A stretch of DNA of 64,000 bases from Pseudomonas chlororaphis (GCF_000783395.1 NZ_JSFK01000016.1:186001-250000); one strand, 5' to 3'. Numbered from the stretch's first letter, positions 28,208-36,795 are shown. Translations and numbers: made by a program. Notes: generated by a model from the letters alone, not told the origin.

Positions 28208-29956
28208 ATGAAACCCCACGCCACGGCCATCAACCAGCGGCTGCTACGCGGTCAGACACCGTCCTATGAACGCTTGCAGGCGCGTCTGGCCGAAGACGGC
28301 AGCACGCTGGCCGCCGAGCCGATTGCGCTGCATTGCGGCTGGGGCCGGTTGCTGATCGGCCACACCTTTCCCGACCCGGCATCTCTGGCGCAGGAACTGC
28401 TGAAAGAGCAGCCCGGCGAACGCGACATCGCCTTGTACGTCGCCGCGCCGCAGCAGATTCTCGGCCTGGAACCGACGCAACTGTTTCTCGACCCGTCCGA
28501 CACCTTGCGTCTGTGGTTCAGCGATTACCGCCAGGCCACCCGAGTGTTTCGCGGCTTTCGCATCCGCCGTGCGCAGAGTGAGGCGGACTGGCAAGCGATC
28601 AACCAGCTGTATCAGGCGCGCGGCATGCTGCCGATCGATGCCACTCGGTTGACCCCGCATCATCAGGGCGGCCCGGTGTATTGGCTGGCCGAGGATGAAG
28701 ACAGCGGCGCGGTGATCGGCAGCGTCATGGGCCTGAACCATCAAAAAGCCTTCAACGATCCGGAAAACGGCAGCAGCCTGTGGTGCCTTGCGGTTGATCC
28801 GCAATGCTCGCGCCCGGGTGTCGGTGAAGTGCTGGTGCGGCACCTGATCGAGCACTTCATGAGCCGCGGTCTGAGCTATCTCGACCTGTCGGTGTTGCAC
28901 GACAACCGTCAGGCGAAAAACCTCTACGCCAAGCTCGGTTTCCGCAACCTGTCGACCTTCGCCATCAAACGCAAGAACGGCATCAACCAGCCGCTGTTTC
29001 TCGGCCCGGGGCCGGAGGCGCAGTTCAATCCGTATGCGCGGATCATCGTTGAAGAAGCGCATCGGCGCGGCATCGATGTGCAGGTCGATGACGCCGATGC
29101 CGGGCTGTTCACCCTCAGCCATGGCGGGCGTCGCGTGCGCTGCCGTGAATCGCTGAGCGACCTGACCAGCGCGATCAGCATGAGTCTGTGTCAGGACAAA
29201 AGCCTCACACACAAAGTGCTCAAAGGCGCCGGGTTGAACCTGCCCTCGCAGCAATTGGCCGGCAATGCCGACGACAACCTGGCCTTTCTCGATGAGCACC
29301 AACGGGTGGTGGTCAAACCGCTCGACGGTGAACAGGGCCAAGGCGTGGCGGTGGATTTGCAGAGCATCGAAGAGGTGCAGCAAGCCATCGAAACGGCGAA
29401 GCAATTTGATAGCCGCGTGCTGCTGGAAAGCTTCCACGAAGGTCTCGATCTGCGGATTCTGGTGATTGGTTTTGAAGTGGTCGCGGCAGCGATTCGCAAA
29501 CCGGCGGAAGTGGTCGGCGACGGTCAGCATTCGGTCGGCGCGTTGATCGAAGCGCAGAGTCGGCGGCGGCAAGCGGCCACCAGCGGCGAAAGCAAGATTC
29601 CGCTGGATCACGAAACCCAACGCACCCTGCATGCGGCGGGTTATGACTACAGCAGCATTCTGCCGGCCGGCGAGCATCTGTTTGTGCGCCGTACGGCGAA
29701 TTTGCACACCGGCGGCACGCTGGAAGATGTCACCGCGATTCTGCATCCGACGCTGGTCGATGCGGCAGTGCGGGCGGCGCGGGCGCTGGATATTCCGATG
29801 GTCGGCCTCGACTTGATGGTGCCAGCGGCGGATCAACCGGAGTACGTGTTTATCGAGGCCAACGAACGCGCCGGACTGGCCAACCACGAGCCGCAACCGA
29901 CGGCGGAGCGCTTTGTCGATTTGTTGTTTCCGCACAGTCAGCCGGTTGTCTCTTGA
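28208..29956 (+). CDS. ngg: N-acetylglutaminylglutamine synthetase, GNAT plus ATP-grasp fusion
   Basis: A 582-aa two-domain enzyme. Residues about 110-260 are a GNAT acetyltransferase (SLWCLAVDPQCSRPGVGEVLVRHL binds acetyl-CoA; YLDLSVLHDNRQAKNLYAKLGF). Residues about 300-575 are an ATP-grasp ligase (VVVKPLDGEQGQGVAV; FIEANERAGLAN). The architecture suits acetylation of glutamine and ligation to a second glutamine, giving the substrate of the preceding amidotransferase. It is translationally close to that gene (3-bp gap) and followed by a REP element before the peptidase gene. Confidence 0.9.
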   Translation: MKPHATAINQRLLRGQTPSYERLQARLAEDGSTLAAEPIALHCGWGRLLIGHTFPDPASLAQELLKEQPGERDIALYVAAPQQILGLEPTQLFLDPSDTLRLWFSDYRQATRVFRGFRIRRAQSEADWQAINQLYQARGMLPIDATRLTPHHQGGPVYWLAEDEDSGAVIGSVMGLNHQKAFNDPENGSSLWCLAVDPQCSRPGVGEVLVRHLIEHFMSRGLSYLDLSVLHDNRQAKNLYAKLGFRNLSTFAIKRKNGINQPLFLGPGPEAQFNPYARIIVEEAHRRGIDVQVDDADAGLFTLSHGGRRVRCRESLSDLTSAISMSLCQDKSLTHKVLKGAGLNLPSQQLAGNADDNLAFLDEHQRVVVKPLDGEQGQGVAVDLQSIEEVQQAIETAKQFDSRVLLESFHEGLDLRILVIGFEVVAAAIRKPAEVVGDGQHSVGALIEAQSRRRQAATSGESKIPLDHETQRTLHAAGYDYSSILPAGEHLFVRRTANLHTGGTLEDVTAILHPTLVDAAVRAARALDIPMVGLDLMVPAADQPEYVFIEANERAGLANHEPQPTAERFVDLLFPHSQPVVS

Positions 29957-29980
29957 TTCTCTAGTGACTGAACCGACGCC

Positions 29981-30051
29981 ATCGCTGGCAAGCCAGCTCC
30001 CACAAGTTTTGCGGTACAGACAAAAACGGTGGGAGCTGGCTTGCCAGCGAT
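29981..30051. repeat. REP inverted repeat (GTGGGAGCTGGC family)
   Basis: The 24-nt arm at 29981-30004 pairs with 30029-30051 (one base shorter), with a 24-nt loop. It is inside the NAGGN cluster between ngg and the M42 peptidase gene, where it could stabilise or attenuate the transcript. Confidence 0.9.
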
Positions 30052-30122
30052 GAGGCCCGATCAAGCAACACAACACTTTCCTCATCGAAACCATCGGTGT
30101 GCTCAACCCATCAGGAGTTTCC

Positions 30123-31313
30123 ATGACCACGCAAATCCCCGAACCGGATCTCAACTACCTGCAAAAAGTCCTGCTGGAGATGCTCGCCATTCCCAGCCCC
30201 ACCGGTTTTACCGACACCATCGTGCGTTACGTCGCCGAGCGTCTGGAAGAACTCGGCATCCCGTTCGAAATGACCCGGCGCGGCACCATTCGCGCCACGC
30301 TCAAAGGCAAGAAGAACAGCCCCGACCGCGCGGTCTCCGCGCACCTCGACACCATCGGCGCCGCCGTTCGTGCGATCAAAGACAACGGTCGCCTGACCCT
30401 CGCCCCGGTCGGCTGCTGGTCGAGCCGTTTCGCCGAGGGCAGCCGCGTCAGTCTGTTTACCGACAACGGCGTGATTCGCGGCAGCGTGTTGCCGTTGATG
30501 GCCTCCGGACATGCCTTCAATACTGCTGTGGATGAGATGCCGATCAGTTGGGATCACGTCGAACTACGCCTCGACGCCTACTGCGCGACCAAGGCTGACT
30601 GCGATTCGCTGGGCATCAGCGTCGGTGACGTGGTGGCATTCGATCCGCTGCCGGAATTCACCGAGAGCGGCCACATCAGCGCCCGTCATCTGGATGACAA
30701 GGCCGGGGTTGCGGCGCTGCTGGCGTCACTCAAAGCCATCGTCGACAGCGGTCAGGAACTGATGATCGACTGCCATCCGCTGTTCACCATCACCGAAGAA
30801 ACCGGCAGCGGCGCGGCGGCGGCATTGCCGTGGGACGTCAGCGAATTCGTCGGTATCGACATCGCACCGGTCGCGCCGGGGCAGCACTCCAGCGAACACG
30901 CGGTGAGTGTGGCGATGCAGGATTCCGGCGGGCCGTATGACTATCATCTGTCGCGGCACTTGCTGAAACTGGCCAGCGAGAACGAATTGCCGGTGCGCCG
31001 GGATCTGTTCCGCTATTACTTCAGTGATGCGCATTCGGCAGTGACGGCCGGCCACGATATCCGCACTGCACTGCTCGCTTTTGGTTGTGACGCGACCCAT
31101 GGTTATGAGCGTACGCACATCGACAGTCTGGCGGCGCTCAGTCGCTTGCTCGGCGCTTATATTCTGAGCCCGCCGGTGTTTGCCAGCGATGCGGCGCCGG
31201 CCAATGCTTCGCTGGATCGCTTCAGTCATCAGATTGAACATGACACGCAGATGGAGAGCGATACGCGGGTGCCGTCGGTGGACAGTCTGGTGGGGCAGCG
31301 TTCCGACAGTTAA
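30123..31313 (+). CDS. M42-family peptidase of the NAGGN osmoprotectant system
   Basis: A 396-aa dinuclear-metal aminopeptidase-like hydrolase. The expected metal/active-site segments are seen: SAHLDTIGA, RHLDDKAGVAAL, TITEETGSGAA, FVGIDIAPV and DATHGYERTH. In this family subset the gene always accompanies the two NAGGN synthesis genes, so it probably hydrolyses the dipeptide on hypo-osmotic shift, though that activity is inferred. The ATG at 30123 follows TCAGGAGTTTCC. The C-terminal 40 residues are polar and probably disordered. A REP element follows. Confidence 0.88.
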   Translation: MTTQIPEPDLNYLQKVLLEMLAIPSPTGFTDTIVRYVAERLEELGIPFEMTRRGTIRATLKGKKNSPDRAVSAHLDTIGAAVRAIKDNGRLTLAPVGCWSSRFAEGSRVSLFTDNGVIRGSVLPLMASGHAFNTAVDEMPISWDHVELRLDAYCATKADCDSLGISVGDVVAFDPLPEFTESGHISARHLDDKAGVAALLASLKAIVDSGQELMIDCHPLFTITEETGSGAAAALPWDVSEFVGIDIAPVAPGQHSSEHAVSVAMQDSGGPYDYHLSRHLLKLASENELPVRRDLFRYYFSDAHSAVTAGHDIRTALLAFGCDATHGYERTHIDSLAALSRLLGAYILSPPVFASDAAPANASLDRFSHQIEHDTQMESDTRVPSVDSLVGQRSDS

Positions 31314-31337
31314 ATCTTTGTTGGCAGAACCATCGCC

Positions 31338-31417
31338 TTCGCGAGCAGGCTCGCTCCCACATTTGGAATGCAATGCCTTGTGGGAGCGACGGTGCGACGA
31401 TTCGACCTGCTCGCGAA
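31338..31417. repeat. REP inverted repeat with the 16-nt insertion variant
   Basis: The left arm at 31338-31361 and the right arm at 31379-31417 match the family TTCGCGAGCAGGCTCGC.../TGTGGGAGCGA... The right arm carries the same 16-nt insertion (CGGTGCGACGATTCGA) as the repeat near 14.7 kb. The loop is only 17 nt. Confidence 0.88.
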
Positions 31418-31498
31418 GAGGCCAGATCCGGCAACACAACACTGGCAGGCAAACCGCAATCGCCGTAGCATCCCGCCATTGATCCAGCCGAGGTGCCC

Positions 31499-31726
31499 AT
31501 GCTCATTCCCTACGACGCGCTTGAAGTCGACACCCTCACCCGCCTCATCGAAGATTTCGTCACCCGCGACGGCACCGACAACGGCGATGACACGCCGCTG
31601 GAAACCCGCGTGCTGCGCGTGCGTCAGGCACTGACCAAAGGCCAGGCGCTGATCGTCTTCGACCCGGAAAGCGAGCAGTGCCAATTGATGCTCAAGCACG
31701 ACGTGCCCAAGCATCTGTTCGACTGA
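31499..31726 (+). CDS. YheU-family protein (UPF0270)
   Basis: A 75-aa acidic protein starting MLIPYDALEVDTL, matching the YheU family of small gammaproteobacterial proteins of unknown function. GAGG lies six bases before the ATG at 31499; a GTG two codons upstream is less likely. Its stop is only 5 bp from the stop of the convergent csrA-like gene. Confidence 0.9.
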   Translation: MLIPYDALEVDTLTRLIEDFVTRDGTDNGDDTPLETRVLRVRQALTKGQALIVFDPESEQCQLMLKHDVPKHLFD

Positions 31727-31731
31727 AATCC

Positions 31732-31917
31732 TCAGCGAACTTTCTGCGTAGCCTGCTTGCGCTTGATTCGGTCATAGACCTCCGCGCGGTGCACATTGAC
31801 CTTCTGCGGGGCCTCGACGCCAAAGCGCACGCTGGCACCGTTCACTGACAGAACGCGCAAGGTGATGTCGTCACCGATTGAAATCAACTCACCAACGACA
31901 CGGCTGAGTACAAGCAT
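31732..31917 (-). CDS. csrA: CsrA/Rsm-family RNA-binding regulator (RsmI-like paralogue)
   Basis: A 61-aa CsrA homologue. The N-terminal MLVLSR, the IGDDITLRVL strand and the C-terminal VHRAEVYDRI match the family, including R44 of the VHR motif needed for GGA-motif RNA binding. Family members bind mRNA leaders and are titrated by RsmX/Y/Z RNAs in the Gac/Rsm cascade. The sequence differs from canonical RsmA (MLILTRKVGE) and most resembles the paralogue called RsmI in fluorescent pseudomonads; that sub-assignment is from memory. CAGGG lies upstream; no sRNA gene is adjacent. Confidence 0.9.
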   Translation of the reverse strand: MLVLSRVVGELISIGDDITLRVLSVNGASVRFGVEAPQKVNVHRAEVYDRIKRKQATQKVR

Positions 31918-32050
31918 GAGATACGTCCTTCAGGGTTAGCGAACCCTGAAGATGCGCGGCTTGCCGTGGCTCTACAATGCGCGCCGAGCAAATCAGTTTT
32001 GCCTTACACCTCTTCTCGCCTGAAGCTGTCAGACGATTCCCACAAAACCA

Positions 32051-32383
32051 TCAAGCTGCAGAAAAGCGCGGCCCGAACAGAATCACGCTGGCGCCGATCA
32101 CGCACAATGCCACGCCGATCCAGTCCGAGCCCAATGGACGAACCCGCTCGACCACCATCAGCCAGCCAATCGACGCGACGATGTAGATCCCGCCATAAGC
32201 GGCATAGGCACGCCCGGCATAGTTGGCTTCGACACGGGTCAGCAATAGCGCAAACAAGGTCAGACTGAGCAGCGCAGGAATCACCCACAAGGCACTTTTG
32301 CCTTGGCGCAGCCACATGAAGAAGGCGAAACAACCGGCGATTTCAAACAGCGCCGCGAGGAAGAACCACAAGTAATTGAGCAT
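32051..32383 (-). CDS. ynfA: YnfA-family small membrane transporter (UPF0060)
   Basis: A 110-aa protein with four hydrophobic helices beginning MLNYLWFFLAALFEIAGCFAF, and conserved GRAYAAYGGIYI and WLMVVERVRPLGSDWIG segments of the YnfA family, which resembles small multidrug resistance transporters. Substrate is uncertain. It is a single gene on the minus strand between the csrA-like gene and an SDR gene. Confidence 0.92.
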   Translation of the reverse strand: MLNYLWFFLAALFEIAGCFAFFMWLRQGKSALWVIPALLSLTLFALLLTRVEANYAGRAYAAYGGIYIVASIGWLMVVERVRPLGSDWIGVALCVIGASVILFGPRFSAA

Positions 32384-32446
32384 TGACGCGTCTCGACAGG
32401 GTGACCATTGCGGCCACCCTAACGACGCTGTCTGCTACGGGCAAGC

Positions 32447-33262
32447 TCAGCCGTTGTTCTGTTTGGCTTTGGCGCGCATTTTTTCCGCCATGGAGGTCAT
32501 TTCGTTGTAGAGCAGTTGCGGATTCTTTTGCTTGATCGCCCAGGCCATGCGTCCTTGTTCGTGGGGCAGGATCATGAATTCGCCGACCGCTACTTGCTGA
32601 TAGATGTAGTCGGCGATGTCCGCCGCGGTGATTGGTGAACTTTCCAGCAACTTGCCCACCTGCGCTTTCATCGCAGGGGTCGGGCCACGGAACGAGTCGA
32701 GCAAGTTGGTCTGGAAGAACGACGGGCAAACCACATGCACGCCGACTTCCTGCTGCGCCAGTTCAATCAACAGGCTCTCCGACAGTGCTACCACACCAGC
32801 CTTGGCCACGTTGTAGTTGCTCATCGCCGGGCCTTGCATCAGTGCCGCCATGGAGGCGATGTTGATGATCTTGCCTTTGCTTTGCTCGAGCAGCGGCAGG
32901 AATGCTTTGCAGCCCTTGACCACGCCCATCAGGTTGATCGCGATCTGCCAGTCCCAGTCTTCCAGCGACAGCTCGCTGAAGAAACCGCCCGAGGCGACAC
33001 CGGCGTTGTTGACGATGATGTCGATGCCACCGAGCTTCTCTTCGCAGGCCTGGGCGAATGCGGTGAGCTGGCTGTAATCACGCACATCGCAGCGCTGAAC
33101 AAAACCGTCACCGCCCGCCTCGCGGACCATTTTCAGGGTTTCTTGCAGGCCGGGTTCGCTGACATCGGACAAGGCCAGTTGCCAGCCTTCACGCGCCCAG
33201 CGCAGCGCGATTTCGCGACCCAGGCCCGAGCCCGCACCAGTGATCATCATGCGATTTTGCAT
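32447..33262 (-). CDS. Short-chain dehydrogenase/reductase
   Basis: A 271-aa SDR with TGAGSGLG near the N-terminus, the NNAG motif, and the catalytic YNVAK tyrosine-lysine pair. The C-terminal helix (MAEKMRAKAKQNNG) is basic. The ATG at 33262 gives MQNRMMITGAG, the usual start; the ribosome site is weak. There is no operon partner and the substrate is unknown. Confidence 0.87.
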   Translation of the reverse strand: MQNRMMITGAGSGLGREIALRWAREGWQLALSDVSEPGLQETLKMVREAGGDGFVQRCDVRDYSQLTAFAQACEEKLGGIDIIVNNAGVASGGFFSELSLEDWDWQIAINLMGVVKGCKAFLPLLEQSKGKIINIASMAALMQGPAMSNYNVAKAGVVALSESLLIELAQQEVGVHVVCPSFFQTNLLDSFRGPTPAMKAQVGKLLESSPITAADIADYIYQQVAVGEFMILPHEQGRMAWAIKQKNPQLLYNEMTSMAEKMRAKAKQNNG

Positions 33263-33568
33263 AGCACACAGCCTTGTTGTTCCGGGGAAGATGCGCCGAG
33301 TGTAGCGAAGGATCGGGGCGCGCCCACGCTCCATCAAGTTGCTGAATGGTGAGGGCAAACCGTGGCGCGTTGGATTCCCGGAAATGGTCTGAGTTCTGAA
33401 CTAGCGAGAGGAAAAAAGGAAATAAGTCTGCAATCCAAATACATTAAAAAAACATTGAATTTTCTTTCATGCGCACCGGTCGGAATTTGTAAGCCGTCTG
33501 GAATTACTTAGTCTCCAGTCGCCCTTGAATACCAAGACTTCTCGAACACTATCAACAAGGAAATCGAC
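33263..33568. other. Intergenic region upstream of a small membrane-protein gene
   Basis: A 306-bp gap between the divergent SDR and DUF3309-like genes. The stretch 33405-33475 is strikingly AT-rich (runs of A and T) compared with the surroundings, suggesting promoter DNA. I see no small ORF with a good ribosome site and no repeat. Confidence 0.4.
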
Positions 33569-33721
33569 ATGGGCACAATTCTAATCATTATCCTGATTCT
33601 GTTGCTGATCGGTGGTCTGCCGGTCTTCCCGCACTCAAGAAGTTGGGGTTACGGTCCATCGGGCATTATCGGCGTGGTGTTGGTGGTGCTGTTGGTCCTG
33701 CTGTTACTCGGTCGGATATAA
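33569..33721 (+). CDS. Small hydrophobic protein, DUF3309-like
   Basis: A 50-aa membrane peptide: a hydrophobic helix (GTILIIILILLLIGGLPVF), a short polar linker containing HSRSWGYGPSG, and a second hydrophobic helix ending LLLLGRI. This pattern matches the DUF3309 family; function unknown, possibly linked to envelope stress. CAACAAGGAAATCGAC provides the ribosome site. It is a stand-alone gene with its own strong terminator 12 bp downstream. Confidence 0.82.
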   Translation: MGTILIIILILLLIGGLPVFPHSRSWGYGPSGIIGVVLVVLLVLLLLGRI

Positions 33722-33733
33722 CGATTCAAGCGT

Positions 33734-33766
33734 AAAAAAAGAGGCCCTGTTCAGGGCCTCTTTTTT
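33734..33766. terminator. Bidirectional rho-independent terminator
   Basis: A perfect 9-bp stem GAGGCCCTG/CAGGGCCTC with a 2-nt loop is flanked by seven A on the left and six T on the right. It can end the DUF3309-like transcript (+) and the LtaS-like transcript (-, stop at 33796). Confidence 0.93.
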
Positions 33767-33795
33767 ATTGCGCGGATTTTATTGTCGGCAAGCGA

Positions 33796-35889
33796 TCAAT
33801 CCGGCTTGCCGTGAACGACGCCCGCGGTGTTATCCATCAGGCTTTTGGTCGCCGTTTGCAGGAACGCTTCCAGCTTGAGTTTCAACTCGGCGGTGCGCGG
33901 TGCATTAGGAACGACTTCGGCGTGCGGATTGGCACCCAACTGGTACTGCCACATCTTCGGCCCCATGTCCTTGTCTCTCGGCAATACCAGAATCTGGTCA
34001 GCGGTGACGATGGCAGTGGTCTGCTCGCTGCCCGACGGTTTGATCACACCGAAACCGGTGTCGCCTTCCGGCAGATTGAGCAAGTCGCGGCCCCAGCACT
34101 GATGACGCACTTCGCCACCGAGACGGCCCATGATGGTCGGCACGATGTCGATCTGCGTACCCACGGTGTGGTCACGCGTACCGAACTTCTCCTGAATGCC
34201 CGGTGCGATCATCAGCATCGGCACGTTGAAGCGGCCCAGGTCCATTTCGGTGATCTGGCGCTCGTTGCCGAAGCCGTGGTCGCCGACGATGACAAATAGG
34301 GTTTCCTTGAAGTACGGCTCTTTGCGCGCCTTCTCGAAGAACTGACCCAGCGCCCAGTCGGCATAACGCATGGCGGTCAAGTGTTCGTTGAGGCTGCCAC
34401 GGTCAGTCACGCGCTCGACCGGCAATGGCGTCGGCAAGGCGTATGGCGTGTGGTTGGACAGGGTTTGCAGCAGCGCGTAGAACGGCTTGCCGTTTTCCCG
34501 TGCCTTGAGTTCCTGCAGGCCACGGTCGAACATGTCCTGGTCGGATACGCCCCAGGTCGGATCGGAGAACACCGGGTTGACGAAGTCGTTACGGCCAACG
34601 AAGTTGGTCATGCCCTGGTTGCTGAAGAAGCCCGACTGGTTGTCCCAGGCGAAGTCGCCGTTGTAGACGTACACGTCGTCATAGTCACGGGCGCTGAGCA
34701 CCTGCGGCAGGCCGGACAGCTTGTGGCTGCCTTCCGGGGTCTGCATCAGGTATTCGAAACCTGGCAGGTTGGGGAAGCAGGCCATGGTCGCGAACATGCC
34801 CTGGTGGGTGTGCGTACCGTTGGAGAAGAAGCGGTCGAACAGCAGGCCTTCCTTCGACAGTTTGTCCAGGTATGGCGTGATGTTGCCTGGCGCGCCCAAT
34901 GCACCGACCGAGTGACCGGCCATGCTTTCCATCAGGATCACCACGACGTTCTTGATCGGCAGGGTCTTGTCGGCCGGCGGCGTGTAATCACGGCGCACGG
35001 CGGCAATATCGGCATCGACCAGTTTTTCGTCTGGCATCAGCAGCATGTCGCGCACGATTTTCTGCGCTTGTTCTTGCGGCAACGTGGCTTTCCAGATGTT
35101 GTCGCGATCCTCGCCCATACGGGACTTGGCGGCCTCGATCAGCGACAGCGTGGCGTTGAGGCCGAGCTGGTTGGCGAAGTTGGAATCGGTGGTGTACACG
35201 TCACCCCAGCGCATCGGCGGGCCTTGACGCAGGGTGCCACGGGCGGCAACCACGCAGATCAGCAGGCAGACCACGAACACCGCCAGACGGGTGTACCACG
35301 GCGCGACCTGACGGGTGCTGACACTGCCACCGCTGAAAGGTCCGCGCGGACGCGTGGCACGGTCGGCGCCTTTGAACGCCAGGGTCAGGATGACGGTGCC
35401 GATGACCCACGCCAGCAGGTAGCGCACCACCGGAAAACCGTACCAGAGCATGCTCATCACGGTTTTCGGGTCTTCCTTCACATACTGGAACACCAGACCA
35501 TTCAGGCGCTGGTGGAACTCGCGGTAGAAGTCCATTTCCATCAGGCCGAGGAACAGCGCGATGCTCGACGCGACCGTCAACCACAGACGGAAAAAGCCGC
35601 GGGCAGCCATGGCGCGGGCACTGAACAGTGCCAGCACCAGCGGAATGCACAGGTAAACCACCAGGCGCAGGTCGAAACGCAGGCCGTTGGCGAAGGCTTC
35701 GAGGAAGGTCGAAGCCGGGGTGTCGAGGATCATCTCGCGGTTGTAGACCAGCAGCGCGAGGCGCAGCACGGAAAACATCACCATCATGACCAGCGCACAA
35801 AGCAGCGTGTAGGCCAGATGCGATTTGACGGTCGGTTGCAGCAGGCGAGCAGAAGATCGCTGCTGATTCAGGGCGTCCGGGTTTGCCAT
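33796..35889 (-). CDS. LtaS-like phosphoglycerol transferase/sulfatase-fold membrane enzyme
   Basis: A 697-aa inner-membrane protein: about five N-terminal transmembrane helices (to about residue 210) and a periplasmic sulfatase-fold domain. Metal-site features are E321 in VVILMESMAGHS, a candidate nucleophile T359 or T361 in NGTHTHQG, and the VGDHGFGNE block. The family polymerises or transfers glycerol phosphate. Gram-negative bacteria lack lipoteichoic acid, so a likely role is adding phosphoglycerol to periplasmic glucans or a similar envelope polymer, but this is inference. It ends at a bidirectional terminator. Confidence 0.88.
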   Translation of the reverse strand: MANPDALNQQRSSARLLQPTVKSHLAYTLLCALVMMVMFSVLRLALLVYNREMILDTPASTFLEAFANGLRFDLRLVVYLCIPLVLALFSARAMAARGFFRLWLTVASSIALFLGLMEMDFYREFHQRLNGLVFQYVKEDPKTVMSMLWYGFPVVRYLLAWVIGTVILTLAFKGADRATRPRGPFSGGSVSTRQVAPWYTRLAVFVVCLLICVVAARGTLRQGPPMRWGDVYTTDSNFANQLGLNATLSLIEAAKSRMGEDRDNIWKATLPQEQAQKIVRDMLLMPDEKLVDADIAAVRRDYTPPADKTLPIKNVVVILMESMAGHSVGALGAPGNITPYLDKLSKEGLLFDRFFSNGTHTHQGMFATMACFPNLPGFEYLMQTPEGSHKLSGLPQVLSARDYDDVYVYNGDFAWDNQSGFFSNQGMTNFVGRNDFVNPVFSDPTWGVSDQDMFDRGLQELKARENGKPFYALLQTLSNHTPYALPTPLPVERVTDRGSLNEHLTAMRYADWALGQFFEKARKEPYFKETLFVIVGDHGFGNERQITEMDLGRFNVPMLMIAPGIQEKFGTRDHTVGTQIDIVPTIMGRLGGEVRHQCWGRDLLNLPEGDTGFGVIKPSGSEQTTAIVTADQILVLPRDKDMGPKMWQYQLGANPHAEVVPNAPRTAELKLKLEAFLQTATKSLMDNTAGVVHGKPD

Positions 35890-36189
35890 GTCGTTTTAGG
35901 ACCCATTGGAAGTTGAAGTTGCAAAAATACAGCGGCGCCATGCCCTCTATTGGTCATTCCCGACCCCGGGGCTTGCGCAGTGCGCAAATGTTGCACGATC
36001 ACCCGCACCATTGCCATTGATTACTGCCCCGCCGCCAGAGACTTTCATTTACAGCAGCGGGCAAACAGCGCGGGCGAATTGTCAGGAACACTTTGTGAAA
36101 ATTTCGTGCAACGCATATCTGGAAACACAATATAGATACAAAACAAAACGCCCCGACTTGTTCGAGGCGTTTCGTTGAAAGCGGGCCGA
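35890..36189. other. Intergenic region: LtaS-like promoter zone and START-gene terminator
   Basis: A 300-bp gap. The right end holds a minus-strand terminator (36141-36173). The rest should contain the promoter of the LtaS-like gene; the 36050-36150 part is AT-rich. No other element is recognised. Confidence 0.4.
36141..36173 (-). terminator. Rho-independent terminator of the START-domain gene
   Basis: On the minus strand AAACGCC (36172-36166) pairs with GGCGTTT (36052+100-series arm at 36152-36146), extended by an inner TCG/CGA pairing, and is followed by TTTTGTTTTG. It is 17 bp after the stop at 36190. Confidence 0.82.
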
Positions 36190-36795
36190 TTACTTCTCGG
36201 CGCGTTCTTTCAGAGCTTTCAAGGTGTTGAACGGCGCATCGACGACGAACTTGTTGGCAACCATCGCCGGCACGCTGCCGCCTGGCTCGGTGTGCACTTG
36301 ATAAGTGACTTCAACCTGGTCGCCCTTCGGTACGAACTTCCAGAAGCCTTTGACCTGCTGCACGCGGACAAAGCCTTTTTCTTCAGGAACGTACGTCGGC
36401 AGACCCTTGAGGTTGCGGGTCAGGCTGCCGTCGGCGCCTTCGACGGTGGTGACTTCGATCACCGAGTCACGCGGAGTTACCGGCCAAGGCGTATTGAACT
36501 GGCTATAGGTCCAGCTCTTGTCGCCTTCATGCTTGAGCAGTTTCTGGGTCTTGCACTCGTGAATCCAGGCGCAGGCGCCGGAGACGTCTTCCTGCAGTGC
36601 GCGCAGTTTGGCAACGGTGGTTTTCATCAGCGCAACGCCCTGGTAGGACTTGTAGTCCGAACCCGGCACTTCACTGAGGGACACTTTGATGCCGTCCTCG
36701 TTCTTGGCGACTTTCCAGTCTTCAGCCTGAGCAACGGACGTGGCCAGCACAGCGGTCAAACCACACAACACAGCGATACGATGCAGCGAACCCAT
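36190..36795 (-). CDS. Periplasmic START-domain protein
   Basis: A 201-aa protein with a signal peptide (SLHRIAVLCGLTAVLATSVAQA, cleaved near residue 24) and a START/SRPBCC-type lipid-binding domain; WPVTPRDSVIEVTT and VRVQQVKGFWKFVPKGDQVEVTYQ are typical. A role in binding lipid or another hydrophobic ligand in the periplasm is inferred from fold only. AAGGAA precedes the ATG at 36795. The YkgJ-like gene lies upstream on the same strand, 41 bp away. Confidence 0.87.
   Translation of the reverse strand: MGSLHRIAVLCGLTAVLATSVAQAEDWKVAKNEDGIKVSLSEVPGSDYKSYQGVALMKTTVAKLRALQEDVSGACAWIHECKTQKLLKHEGDKSWTYSQFNTPWPVTPRDSVIEVTTVEGADGSLTRNLKGLPTYVPEEKGFVRVQQVKGFWKFVPKGDQVEVTYQVHTEPGGSVPAMVANKFVVDAPFNTLKALKERAEK

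Noticed and set aside
28244..30154. 636-codon minus-strand open frame opposite ngg
   Set aside because: It is the antisense shadow of a clear two-domain enzyme; its Arg/Gln/His-rich translation has no domain signature.
33405..33568. AlgU/ECF-type promoter for the small DUF3309-like gene
   Set aside because: GGAATT and TCT-like elements are present, but spacing does not match the GAACTT-N16-TCTGA pattern.
34381..35916. 511-codon plus-strand frame opposite the LtaS-like gene
   Set aside because: The sense strand encodes a complete membrane enzyme; the antisense product is Arg/His/Gln-rich noise.
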